Below, one piece after another: positions 1-8,203 of a stretch of 64,000 bases of DNA. The notes below the pieces were generated by a model. The model saw only the letters and a list, made by a program, of their open reading frames with translations. It had not been told where the DNA came from and did not search any database. The DNA comes from JADLGH01 sp964586675 (lineage in GTDB: Bacteria > Desulfobacterota_D > UBA1144 > Nemesobacterales > UBA2774), in assembly GCA_964586675.1 (NCBI GenBank), contig CAZPHQ010000013.1, positions 1 through 64,000 on the forward strand, given 5' to 3'. The stretch's first letter is position 1. Each line of letters starts with the position of its first letter. Both the position numbers and the translations under genes were made by a program.

Positions 1-69
1 TTGTTATGAGGGCTTTTTACACATATACTTTTATATTTTCTCAGGGTACCCGGAGGTTTATCGAAAAAG

Positions 70-2937
70 ATGATTTCATACATAATGAAGAAAATAATAG
101 GCTCCCAGAACGACAGGGAAATAAGGAGGCTGGCTTCCCTGCTGGACCCTGTCGCCGAGCACGAGAACGAGCTCAGGGGGCTTCATAATAAAGATTTTCA
201 CGCACAGACCCAAAGTTTCCAGGAAAAGATTAAAAACAGCCTCAACGGAAGCGCAGAGGCGCCGGACGACGCGGCCTTTAAAAGGCTCGAAGACGAGCTC
301 CTCGCGATCATGCCCGAAGCCTTCGCCCTCGCCCGCGAAGCGGCGAGAAGGACCCTCGGCATGCGCCCCTTTGATGTTCAGCTCATCGGCGGCCTCGTGC
401 TCCACATGGGCCGCATAGCCGAAATGAAGACGGGTGAAGGTAAGACCCTCGTCGCCGCCCTGCCGCTATATCTCAATGGACTCACCGGATTAGGCGCTCA
501 CCTCGTCACAGTAAACGACTACCTCGCCCGCCGAGACGCGACGTGGATGGGCCCCATATACAAGCTCCTCGGAATAAACGTCGGCGTCATCAACCACGAA
601 ATATCCTACCTCGTCGAATGGGAAGACCCGGCGCGCGCGCAGGCCGCGATCGAAAAGAACCAGAGCGTATGGCCCGACGAATACAGAGAAATGGAGATAC
701 CGCCCGAAAGGAACCTCGACGTCCTCGCCGTCTTCAAGACGAAGCTCGTCGAATGCTCGCGAAAGGACGCCTACAGGGCGCACATAACCTACGGCACGAA
801 CAACGAGTTCGGCTTCGACTATCTCCGCGACAACATGAAGTTCTCGCTCACTGATTATGTGCAGCGAGAGCACAACTTCGCGATAGTCGACGAGGTCGAC
901 AGCATTCTTATCGACGAGGCGAGGACGCCTCTGATTATTTCGGGCCCCTCGGAAGACTCGACCCAGCTCTACTACGACATCAACAACATCGTCAAGAAGC
1001 TCCAGAAGGAAGTAGACTTCACGCTCGACGAGAAGACGCGCCAGGTCACGCCGACTGAAGAAGGCTCCAACAAGGTCGAGCGCGCGCTTAATGTCAGCAA
1101 CGTATACGACCCCGTGAACCTCGAGCTCCTTCATCACGTCATACAGGGCCTCCGGGCGCACAACCTCTTTCACCTCGACGTCGATTACATGGTGAAGGAC
1201 GGGAAGGTCATAATCGTCGATGAATTCACCGGAAGGCTCATGCCCGGAAGGAGATGGAGCGACGGCCTTCACCAGGCCATCGAGGCGAAGGAAGGGGTCG
1301 AAATAGAGAACGAAAACCAGACCCTTGCGACGATCACGATCCAGAACTACTTCCGTATGTACAGGAAGCTCGCCGGCATGACGGGTACGGCCGACACCGA
1401 GGCGTTCGAGTTCAAGAACATATACAAGCTCGACGTTAACGTCATACCCACGAACAAGCCGATGGTCAGGGCCGACAGGAACGACCTCATATACAAATCG
1501 GAGCGCGAGAAGTTCGACGCCGTAGCAAGCGAGATAAAGGAGCACAATGCGAACGGCCGCCCCATACTCGTCGGCACGACCTCGATCGAAAAGTCGGAGA
1601 GGCTGAGCAAGATCCTGGAGAAGCTCCAGATAGAGCACCAGGTGCTTAACGCCAAGCAGCACGAGAACGAGGCCGAAATAGTCGCACAGGCGGGAAGGAT
1701 AGGCTCTGTCACCATCGCGACCAACATGGCCGGCCGAGGGACGGACATTGTTCTCGGCGGGAACCACGACTCCCTCGCAAGGAGCATACTCAAGAGAAAT
1801 TTCAAGGTGGACCCGCAGGAGGCCGAGCCCGAGCAGTTCGAATCGGCCATGCTCGAAGCGAAGGGAGTATGCGAGGACGAAAAAAAGCGCGTCCTCGACC
1901 TCGGCGGCCTTCACATCATAGGCACGGAGAGGCACGAATCGAGAAGGATAGACAACCAGCTCCGCGGAAGGTCGGGAAGGCAGGGCGACCCCGGCTCGTC
2001 GAGCTTCTTCGTCTCGCTCGAAGACGACCTCATGCGAATCTTCGCCTCGGAAACCATAACGAAAATCATGGACAAGCTCGGATGGGAAGAGGGTGAGCCC
2101 ATTGAGCACAAGATGATAACGCGCTCCATTGAGAACGCGCAGAAGAAAGTCGAGGGGCGTAACTTCGACATCAGGAAGCACCTTCTCGATTATGATGACG
2201 TGCTCAACAGGCAGCGCGACGTCATATACAGGAAGCGGAGGGAGTTCCTCGCCGGCGGAGAGAACCTGAAGGAAAACCTCTACGAAATGGCGGACGACAT
2301 AATCGATGCGCTCGTAGCGGAGAACATACCCGAAAAGGGGAATCCCGATGAGGAAGCGCTGGAAGAGCTGAGGGAGGCGGTTAAGAGCACATTCAACATA
2401 GAGGTTGAAACCGCGGAGCTCATAGCCAACGGCGCGAGGCGGAATGCCGTGGCGGAAGTCATACAGGAAAAGGTAAGGGCGTTCTACGAATCCAAGGAAG
2501 AAGAGTTCGGGGCCGAGATGATGCGGCAGATCGAGCGTTACGTCATGCTACAGACGCTCGACTATATCTGGAAGGATCACCTCCTCAGCATGGACCACCT
2601 GAGAGAAGGCATCGGGCTCAGGGGCTACGCCCAGCGAGACCCGCTCCAGGAATACAAGCGCGAAGGGTTTGAGATGTTCACAGCCCTCATGGACCGCCTC
2701 GGTAACGACATTTGCGAGAAGCTCTTCAGGGTTCAGCCAGTGAGCGAAACGGATATGGAGCGGCTTGAAAGGCGAAGGCGCGCCGAGCAGCAGCGCATGA
2801 CCCTCAGCCGCGGCGAGGAAGAGGAAGAAAAGAAAAAACAGCCCGTCAGGAACACGGCGGCCAAGGTCGGAAGGAACGACCCGTGCCCCTGCGGAAGCGG
2901 AAAGAAGTATAAGAGATGCCACGGCGTCAACGCCTAG
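70..2937 (+). CDS. secA: SecA preprotein translocase ATPase
   Basis: SecA is the ATP-driven motor that pushes unfolded preproteins through SecYEG at the inner membrane. The 955-residue protein has the Walker A motif TGEGKT near residues 121-126, the DEVDSILIDEARTP Walker B/DEAD region near 274, the YGTNNEFGFDYLRDN signature near 241, and a C-terminal zinc-binding SEC-C tail (NDPCPCGSGKKYKRCHG, about 936-952) that binds SecB or ribosomes in the family. Between VINHE (about 175) and YGTNNEFG there are about 65 residues where E. coli SecA has roughly 20, so NBD1 carries an insertion of about 45 residues. GGAGG lies 13 bases before the ATG at 70. An in-frame ATG at 85 would begin MKKIIGSQNDRE, closer to typical SecA starts. 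MoxR follows after 9 bases. Confidence 0.97.
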   Translation: MISYIMKKIIGSQNDREIRRLASLLDPVAEHENELRGLHNKDFHAQTQSFQEKIKNSLNGSAEAPDDAAFKRLEDELLAIMPEAFALAREAARRTLGMRPFDVQLIGGLVLHMGRIAEMKTGEGKTLVAALPLYLNGLTGLGAHLVTVNDYLARRDATWMGPIYKLLGINVGVINHEISYLVEWEDPARAQAAIEKNQSVWPDEYREMEIPPERNLDVLAVFKTKLVECSRKDAYRAHITYGTNNEFGFDYLRDNMKFSLTDYVQREHNFAIVDEVDSILIDEARTPLIISGPSEDSTQLYYDINNIVKKLQKEVDFTLDEKTRQVTPTEEGSNKVERALNVSNVYDPVNLELLHHVIQGLRAHNLFHLDVDYMVKDGKVIIVDEFTGRLMPGRRWSDGLHQAIEAKEGVEIENENQTLATITIQNYFRMYRKLAGMTGTADTEAFEFKNIYKLDVNVIPTNKPMVRADRNDLIYKSEREKFDAVASEIKEHNANGRPILVGTTSIEKSERLSKILEKLQIEHQVLNAKQHENEAEIVAQAGRIGSVTIATNMAGRGTDIVLGGNHDSLARSILKRNFKVDPQEAEPEQFESAMLEAKGVCEDEKKRVLDLGGLHIIGTERHESRRIDNQLRGRSGRQGDPGSSSFFVSLEDDLMRIFASETITKIMDKLGWEEGEPIEHKMITRSIENAQKKVEGRNFDIRKHLLDYDDVLNRQRDVIYRKRREFLAGGENLKENLYEMADDIIDALVAENIPEKGNPDEEALEELREAVKSTFNIEVETAELIANGARRNAVAEVIQEKVRAFYESKEEEFGAEMMRQIERYVMLQTLDYIWKDHLLSMDHLREGIGLRGYAQRDPLQEYKREGFEMFTALMDRLGNDICEKLFRVQPVSETDMERLERRRRAEQQRMTLSRGEEEEEKKKQPVRNTAAKVGRNDPCPCGSGKKYKRCHGVNA

Positions 2938-2946
2938 GGATTCGTT

Positions 2947-3888
2947 TTGGACTCATTCGAATTCACGGACAGGATAAAGAGCCTCGAAAAGAACATCGGC
3001 GGCGTCGTTAGAGGCAAGCCCCGCATAGTCAAGACGGCGGTCATCGCCCTTCTCTCCCGCTCCCACATGCTCATCGAAGACGTCCCCGGCGTCGGGAAGA
3101 CGACCCTTGCGCAGGCGCTCGCGAGGTCGACAGAGCTCTCGTTCAAGCGCATACAGTTCACGAGCGACCTCCTCCCGTCCGACATACTCGGCGTCTCTGT
3201 TCTCGACCAGGCGGCGGGAGATTTCAAATTCAAGCCAGGGCCCGTCTTCGCGAATATAGTCCTCGCCGACGAGATAAACAGGGCGACTCCGAAAACCCAG
3301 AGCGCTCTACTCGAAGCGATGAACGAAGCCAGGGTTACGCTCGACGGGGTGGAATACGAGCTCCCCGCGCCGTTCATGGTCATCGCAACGCAGAACCCCT
3401 TTGAGTACAAGGGCACGTTCCCGCTGCCCGAAAACCAGCTCGACAGGTTTGCAGTGAGGATAAGTATCGGCTACCCCGACGCAGCGAGCGAAAAGGAAAT
3501 ACTTTCCGCTTTCGGCCCCACGAACACATGGAGCGGAATAAAGCCCGTCGTATCCCGGGACGACATACTCGCGCTCCAGGTTCTGTCGGAGAAAGTCAGG
3601 CTCGACGAATCCATACTCGACTACATACTCGCGATAATAAACGAAACGAGGGACAGGAAGCTGTTCACGCTCGGCGTGAGCCCGAGGGGCGCTATAGCCC
3701 TCAAGAGCGCGGCCCAGGCCCATGCGCTCACCGACGGCAGGACATACTGCATCCCGGACGACGTGAAGGAGATGGCCGTACCTGTCCTGGCTCACAGGGT
3801 AGTGCTGCGGGACGACCGCATCGGCGGGCAGGGCGGAGAGGAAGACGCGATAGAAGAGGTGCTAAGGAACGTCCGGGTGCCGGTCTGA
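2947..3888 (+). CDS. MoxR-family AAA+ ATPase
   Basis: MoxR AAA+ ATPases act as chaperones that help assemble or insert metal into partner proteins. The 313-residue protein shows Walker A (GVGKTT), Walker B (LADEINRATPKTQSALLEAM), sensor-1 (ATQNPFEYKGTFPLPENQLDRF) and a C-terminal lid ending PVLAHRVVL, all typical of the MoxR/YeaC type. The start is a TTG 9 bases after the secA stop, so it is probably cotranscribed with secA. MoxR genes usually sit beside DUF58 and von Willebrand A genes. None is present here; the next gene encodes a small unrelated membrane protein. The partner is therefore unknown. Confidence 0.92.
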   Translation: MDSFEFTDRIKSLEKNIGGVVRGKPRIVKTAVIALLSRSHMLIEDVPGVGKTTLAQALARSTELSFKRIQFTSDLLPSDILGVSVLDQAAGDFKFKPGPVFANIVLADEINRATPKTQSALLEAMNEARVTLDGVEYELPAPFMVIATQNPFEYKGTFPLPENQLDRFAVRISIGYPDAASEKEILSAFGPTNTWSGIKPVVSRDDILALQVLSEKVRLDESILDYILAIINETRDRKLFTLGVSPRGAIALKSAAQAHALTDGRTYCIPDDVKEMAVPVLAHRVVLRDDRIGGQGGEEDAIEEVLRNVRVPV

Positions 3889-3981
3889 CGCCCGCGCCAT
3901 ACTACGGGAACGGCATTGCGTGGTAAACTATATGTACGTCAGGCTTCCGGCTTAAGCCCGGAGCATTAACGGAGACAAGAA

Positions 3982-4281
3982 ATGAACTACAACAGAAAAA
4001 TGTATTTCTACCGCGGAGGCGGAAGCCAGGGCAAGCCGCCCATATTCTTCCTGCCGCTGGCGCTCATTATAGGACTTGTTCTCTTCGCGCTGCTCGCAAT
4101 CTTCGGGCTCGTCATAGGTATCGTGATCGGAATCGCCGTGATCGTATTCGGGGCCATGAGGTTTTTATCGTCCTTCGGAAAGAAGAAGAAAGTGGTAAAC
4201 ACAGTCGAGGAAAACGGACGGACGACGATTATTCTCGACAGGCAGGACTACGAAATAATAGAGAAGAAAAAGGGCTCCTGA
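3982..4281 (+). CDS. small membrane protein, unknown function
   Basis: I do not recognise this 99-residue protein. It has a short basic, glycine-containing N-terminus (RGGGSQGK), one long hydrophobic stretch (about residues 24-60, rich in Leu, Ile, Val and Gly) that could form one or two membrane helices, and a charged tail with a KKKK run and an ending rich in Glu, Asp and Lys. GGAGA lies 9 bases before the ATG. It follows moxR by about 90 bases on the same strand and converges on phhB. It looks like a small inner-membrane protein with a cytosolic C-terminus. Confidence 0.7.
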   Translation: MNYNRKMYFYRGGGSQGKPPIFFLPLALIIGLVLFALLAIFGLVIGIVIGIAVIVFGAMRFLSSFGKKKKVVNTVEENGRTTIILDRQDYEIIEKKKGS

Positions 4282-4291
4282 GCGGAGTCTT

Positions 4292-4570
4292 TCAAGAGAG
4301 CCCGTCTATCTCCTTCGCAAGGCCGAAATCCTTTTCCGTAAGCCCCCCCTTGCTGTGCGTCGAAAGCGTTAGAGTAACGTTCCTGTACTGGATCAGTATG
4401 TCGGGATGATGATCGGCCTTCTCGGCGAGAATCGCGACTTTATTCACGAAGCCGACGGCCTCGACAAAATTCTTCAGCTTATAGGCCTTTACGATCTCGT
4501 TCCCCTTCTGCTCCCATCCCGAAAGCCCCTTAAGCCCCTCGGCTATCTCGGATTCGTTTAAAAGCGGCAT
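4292..4570 (-). CDS. phhB: pterin-4a-carbinolamine dehydratase
   Basis: This family dehydrates 4a-hydroxytetrahydrobiopterin, recycling the pterin cofactor of aromatic amino-acid hydroxylases; some homologues instead feed folate or molybdopterin chemistry. The 92-residue length is typical. The family core is visible: LSGW near the N-terminus, then EKADHHPDI with the catalytic histidine pair near residues 52-53, then VTLTLSTHSKGGLTEKDFGLA. No phenylalanine hydroxylase gene is in the window. It lies next to folK and near folD, so a folate-related role is possible but only inferred. Confidence 0.93.
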   Translation of the reverse strand: MPLLNESEIAEGLKGLSGWEQKGNEIVKAYKLKNFVEAVGFVNKVAILAEKADHHPDILIQYRNVTLTLSTHSKGGLTEKDFGLAKEIDGLS

Positions 4571-4644
4571 GGCTTCACCTCCCTTCCCACTAGCCTAATT
4601 AACGGCGGTTGCATAGTCAAAGGAATCTCGATTATTCTTACGGA

Positions 4645-5148
4645 ATGGCGAAGACGTATATAAGCGTCGGGTCGAATATCGGAAACAGGCTCGAAAACTG
4701 CAGGAAAGCCGTTTCCGCCGTCGCGGAGATTGCCAGGGTCACGGCAGTTTCATCCGTCTACGAAACGGAGCCGGTCGGCCCGAAGGACCAGCCCGATTTT
4801 ATAAACTGTGCCGTGGAGATAGAGACGGACTTCCCGCCGCGAAAGCTCCTCGCGGAATTATTATCCATCGAAGACTCGCTCGGGCGAGTGCGGAAGGAAA
4901 GGTGGCGTGAAAGGGCCGTAGACCTCGACATCATATTTTACGGGAGCCTCGTGATGCATTCGGACGATCTCACGATCCCCCATCCCCGCGCGCATTTGAG
5001 GCGCTTCGTCCTGGAGCCCCTGGCCGAGATAGATCCCGCCTTCGTTCATCCTGTTTTCGGGGCCTCGGTGTCTGAGCTTCTCGAAAAGGTGGAGGGTATG
5101 GAAAGGGTCGTCAAGACGGCCCCGCCTGAAGAGTTATATCCACAATAG
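4645..5148 (+). CDS. folK: 2-amino-4-hydroxy-6-hydroxymethyldihydropteridine pyrophosphokinase
   Basis: HPPK transfers pyrophosphate from ATP to 6-hydroxymethyl-7,8-dihydropterin in folate synthesis. The protein opens with the family motif YISVGSNIGNR and has VYETEPVGPKDQPDFINC, then RERAVDLDIIFYG with the Mg-binding Asp pair, and IPHPRAHLRRFVLEPLAEI. I chose ATG 4645 (MAKTYISVGS) rather than an in-frame start 36 bases upstream, because homologues begin at this point. It is divergent from phhB and about 650 bases from folD on the other strand, so three pterin/folate genes cluster here. Confidence 0.95.
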   Translation: MAKTYISVGSNIGNRLENCRKAVSAVAEIARVTAVSSVYETEPVGPKDQPDFINCAVEIETDFPPRKLLAELLSIEDSLGRVRKERWRERAVDLDIIFYGSLVMHSDDLTIPHPRAHLRRFVLEPLAEIDPAFVHPVFGASVSELLEKVEGMERVVKTAPPEELYPQ

Positions 5149-5354
5149 TCCACAGGTTATTAACAAGCATGGTTTCACTACCCGCAAAACCATCCACCGA
5201 TCCATGCACAGGCTTTCTGCAGCATATTTTATTTTGCAGCAGACTCTTACAGGCCATTCCGGGCAATCCGTTTTAAAGACTGTGTATAATTTTCACCGGG
5301 AGACGGGCGCTTTATCCACAGCCGCGGACGACACTGCTACTACACCCACTTCTG

Positions 5355-5675
5355 TCATTCCCAACGATTTCGAGCGGGCGAGGAATCGGACGCCTTCGCT
5401 TAACTTCTCGATGTTCATCCAGTACCGCTCTAAGCCTGCCTATATATCGGGAATCCGGCCTTTGACTTTTGCTTTCCATCCCACCTTTGGAAAAGGCTCG
5501 TCGCAGCGACTTGTCCGACGAAGCTTTAGCGAAGTCGGAAGCCTCAGCATAGCCTGATAGCCGTGGCGAAGCCTGAAAGTTTATTTCAGGACCTCCTTTT
5601 TAAAGTCTTAAAAAAAGATTCTTGATTGATTTAAATGCGGAAATGGATTCCCGATACAAGCGCTCGGGAATGACA
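5355..5675. repeat. MITE-like element bounded by GTCATTCCC / GGGAATGAC
   Basis: The 653-base gap between folK and folD has no credible gene. It holds a segment opening GTCATTCCC (5355) and closing GGGAATGAC (5667-5675), which are terminal inverted repeats. Inside are TATCGGGAATCC (about 5446) matched by its inverse GGATTCCCGATA (5645), the hairpin TCCGAC/GTCGGA (5514-5539), and ATTCCCGA/TCGGGAAT (5647-5671). The one open frame across it has no recognisable protein and consists largely of these repeats. It resembles short non-autonomous palindromic elements seen in many GC-rich genomes; the family is not identified. Confidence 0.55.
5365..5438 (+). repeat. dispersed repeat, copy 1
   Basis: This about 74-base segment starting at GATTTCGAGCG and ending near TAAGCCTG aligns with 5683-5758. 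Shared blocks are GATTTCGAGCG, CGGACGCC, CTTCTC and ATCCAGTACCG. The two copies lie about 318 bases apart in the same orientation and are diverged, suggesting an old duplication within the folK-folD gap. Confidence 0.6.
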
Positions 5676-5682
5676 AAAATGG

Positions 5683-5758
5683 TGATTTCGAGCGAGCGCA
5701 AGAGCCGGACGCCCTCTCTTATCTTCTCAGCGCCCATCCAGTACCGGCATGAACCTGA
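5683..5758 (+). repeat. dispersed repeat, copy 2
   Basis: This is the direct repeat partner of 5365-5438, sharing GATTTCGAGCG, CGGACGCC, CTTCTC and ATCCAGTACCG. It starts just outside the GGGAATGAC end of the MITE-like segment and lies 44 bases from the folD stop codon. Confidence 0.6.
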
Positions 5759-5801
5759 ATCAAAGTAAAACGTGGGGATTTAGCTTTTCATACGTCCCGT
5801 G

Positions 5802-6662
5802 CTAACCCTTCCCGGATGCGAAAGACTTCGCCGATTCGAGCGTATTCCAGAGCAGCATCGATATGGTCATCGGCCCTACCCCGCCCGGAACCGGCGTAAT
5901 GTAAGACGCCTTTTCCTTGACTGCCTCGAAGTCGACGTCCCCCGCGAGCTTTCCCTGCTCGTTTCTATTGATGCCGACGTCTATGACTACGGCCCCTTCC
6001 TTAACCATGTCGGCCGTGATGAAATTCGCGCGCCCGATTGCGGCGACTAGTATGTCGGCCCGCCTCGTAACCTCGCCGAGGTCCTTCGTCCGGGAGTGGC
6101 AGATAGTCACAGTCGCGTGCGAGTGGAGGAGGAGTATCGCGACTGGCTTTCCGACGATATTGCTCCTTCCGACGACGACAGCTTCCTTCCCCTTAACCTC
6201 TAAATTGTAGTATTCAAGCATTTTCATTATCCCGTGCGGGGTGCAGGAAATGAATCTAGGGTGCCCTTCGACGAGAAGGCCGACGTTGTAGGGATGAAAC
6301 CCGTCCACGTCCTTCTGCGGCGACACCGCCCGGAGGATGTTAGTTTCGTTTATATGATCGGGGAGCGGGAGCTGGACGAGTATGCCGTGTATCTTGTCGT
6401 CCGTGTTCAGCCTGTGGGCGAGCGCGAGGAGCTCGGCCTCCGTCGTCTCCTTCGGGAGCCTGAGCTCTTCGGAATACATGCCTGCGTCCTCGCATGCCTT
6501 TCTCTTGTTCCTGACGTATATTTCCGACGCCGGATCGTCGCCGACGAGCACCGCCGCCAGCCCGGGGATGATTCCCTTCGATTCAGAAAGCTCCTTCACG
6601 CCGTCCGCGACCTGCTTTCTAACGTGCGCCGATACGGCCTTTCCGTCTATAATCTCAGCCAT
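5802..6662 (-). CDS. folD: bifunctional methylenetetrahydrofolate dehydrogenase/cyclohydrolase
   Basis: FolD interconverts 5,10-methylene-, methenyl- and 10-formyl-tetrahydrofolate. The 286-residue protein carries the signatures LAAVLVGDDPASEIYVRNKRK (catalytic Lys in the YxxxK region, about 49-54), QLPLPDHI, DVDGFHPYN, VVGRSNIVGKP (NADP binding) and TPVPGGVGPMTISML near the C-terminus. The start MAEIIDGKAV is typical. thiD ends 6 bases upstream on the same strand, so the two are likely cotranscribed in the order thiD-folD. Confidence 0.97.
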   Translation of the reverse strand: MAEIIDGKAVSAHVRKQVADGVKELSESKGIIPGLAAVLVGDDPASEIYVRNKRKACEDAGMYSEELRLPKETTEAELLALAHRLNTDDKIHGILVQLPLPDHINETNILRAVSPQKDVDGFHPYNVGLLVEGHPRFISCTPHGIMKMLEYYNLEVKGKEAVVVGRSNIVGKPVAILLLHSHATVTICHSRTKDLGEVTRRADILVAAIGRANFITADMVKEGAVVIDVGINRNEQGKLAGDVDFEAVKEKASYITPVPGGVGPMTISMLLWNTLESAKSFASGKG

Positions 6663-6668
6663 GACAAT

Positions 6669-7478
6669 CTATTCTCCTTCTTCCGTTTTCCAAAAGTGAT
6701 TTAATGGACCGTTCCCCGAGCCGAGCGTAAAGGAATTTTCTATCGCTCCTGTGACGAATTCCTTGGCCGCCTTTACGGCCTCGACCGGCGAGGCCCCCTT
6801 CGCTAAAAATGCGCATATGGCGGCCGCGAACGTGCAGCCTGTCCCGTGTGTGTTCTTGGTGTGTATCCTTCGTGACCTGAGCTCACGGAACGTTCCGCCG
6901 TCGAAAAATATATCGACGGCGTCGGGCTCGTCCGCAAGGTGCCCGCCCTTTACGACGACACATTCGGGCCCGAGCGCTTTAATCGCCCGCGCGGCCTCCC
7001 TCATCGCGCCCGTCGAATCGATCCTGAGCCCCGTTATTACCTCCGCCTCGGGGATATTTGGCGTTATTATGCGGACGAGACGGAAGAGCTCATCCTTCAT
7101 CGCATCGCGAGCGCCCTCCTCCATGAGGACAGAGCCCCCCTTCGATATCATGACAGGGTCGAGAACGACGTTGCCCTGCCCGTGCTCCCGGAGCTTCCGC
7201 GCGACAGCCGAGACTATCCCGGCGTTGGAGAGCATCCCTATCTTCACCGCGTCGGTGCCAATGTCGGAAAGAACGGCGTCTAACTGGAGCGCGACGAAGT
7301 CCGGTGGGATATCGTTTATGCCGAGCACGGAAACGGTGTTCTGCGCTGTTACGGATGTGACGACAGACATGCCGTACACGCCGAGGGCTGTAAAGGTTTT
7401 GAGGTCGGCCTGAATACCCGCGCCGCCCCCCGAATCCGACCCCGCTATCGTAAGAGCCCTTTTGGGAAATTGACCCAC
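6669..7478 (-). CDS. thiD: hydroxymethylpyrimidine/phosphomethylpyrimidine kinase
   Basis: ThiD phosphorylates HMP and HMP-P for thiamine synthesis. The 269-residue ribokinase-fold protein has ALTIAGSDSGGGAGIQADLKTF at the N-terminus, VLDPVMISKGG near the middle, VVKGGHL, and the anion-hole/catalytic motif NTHGTGCTFAAAI near residue 210, all standard for the family. It is the first gene of a thiD-folD pair. I looked for a TPP riboswitch in the bases before its start (7479-7593) and found none. No other thiamine gene is in the window. Confidence 0.96.
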   Translation of the reverse strand: MGQFPKRALTIAGSDSGGGAGIQADLKTFTALGVYGMSVVTSVTAQNTVSVLGINDIPPDFVALQLDAVLSDIGTDAVKIGMLSNAGIVSAVARKLREHGQGNVVLDPVMISKGGSVLMEEGARDAMKDELFRLVRIITPNIPEAEVITGLRIDSTGAMREAARAIKALGPECVVVKGGHLADEPDAVDIFFDGGTFRELRSRRIHTKNTHGTGCTFAAAICAFLAKGASPVEAVKAAKEFVTGAIENSFTLGSGNGPLNHFWKTEEGE

Positions 7479-7593
7479 GCGGATTTATTCTACTAAGCTT
7501 TCCGGTGGTTTACAAACGGCCGCCATCCGGCTGGACTAAAAATTTTTTAAATGTAATATATTGTCTGCTAAAAATTGCAGAGGAGATGAAGTC

Positions 7594-8010
7594 ATGGCAG
7601 AGATCACTGAGAACGACGAGGTTCTATTCCCCGAGCTCTTCACAACCGACGGCTCCGGAGAATTCAGACTCGTAGCGGGATATTCGAAGGAATCCAACAA
7701 CTGGACCTTCCCTAAATACCTGGCCGACCCGGTCAGCTTTTCGGACGACGTAGAGGAAAGGCTCCTGAGCCCGTTCGGCGAGCTCCATTCTTTCACGGTC
7801 GTCAGAAGGAGCCTCCCCGAATTCCCTGTTCCGTACGCTCTGGCCCTGGTCGATTTCCCAGAGGGCGTGAGGGTTATGGCGCAGGTCGAAACGGACGACC
7901 CCGAGGGACTCAAGATCGGTCAGAAGATGGGCATAACGGTCGGCACGGTAAAGAAGTCCCAGGACGGCAAGAACGTAAAGTCGTACAAGTTCTACCCCGT
8001 AAACAAGTAA
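7594..8010 (+). CDS. OB-fold protein of the DUF35 type lacking zinc-ribbon cysteines
   Basis: This 138-residue protein resembles the OB-fold part of DUF35 proteins, which in the family bind CoA thioesters and partner with thiolases or HMG-CoA synthase-like enzymes. Supporting features are PEFPVPYALALVDFPEGVRVMAQVE followed by LKIGQKMGITVG, the usual DUF35 pattern. The N-terminal rubredoxin-like zinc ribbon normally has four cysteines. None is present: the N-terminal stretch is rich in Asp, Glu and Phe instead. ATG 7594 was chosen because AGGAG lies at 7580-7584. No thiolase gene is adjacent. Confidence 0.6.
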   Translation: MAEITENDEVLFPELFTTDGSGEFRLVAGYSKESNNWTFPKYLADPVSFSDDVEERLLSPFGELHSFTVVRRSLPEFPVPYALALVDFPEGVRVMAQVETDDPEGLKIGQKMGITVGTVKKSQDGKNVKSYKFYPVNK

Positions 8011-8051
8011 TTTTCCGGCAGGAAGAAAACTTCACAGTCAGGATAGCCGCC

Positions 8052-8074
8052 GCCCTGCGTACCTAACGCAGGGC
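8052..8074. terminator. GC-rich hairpin after the OB-fold gene
   Basis: GCCCTGCGT and ACGCAGGGC form a perfect 9-bp stem with a 5-base loop about 40 bases after the stop at 8010. No clear T-run follows, so termination is plausible but not proven. A second small palindrome, TCCTCC-CC-GGAGGA, lies about 30 bases further on. Confidence 0.45.
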
Positions 8075-8203
8075 TAGAATACGGCTCCGTCCATCCTAAA
8101 AATCCTCCCCGGAGGACCCCCGCGGCAGCGCGGCTAAATTTAATATTTACTTTTATGTATTTATCGTATATGCTGGAATTATAACGACTAATATTATAGT
8201 CTG

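Noticed and set aside
490..2181. 563-codon open frame antisense to secA
   Set aside because: It lies wholly inside secA, has no recognisable domain, and arises from the GC-rich third-codon bias of the real gene.
5204..5557. 117-codon open frame in the folK-folD gap
   Set aside because: It consists largely of repeat sequence, with no ribosome site and no recognisable protein pattern.
7479..7593. possible TPP riboswitch before thiD
   Set aside because: No CTGAGA or other conserved TPP-aptamer core is present on the minus strand.
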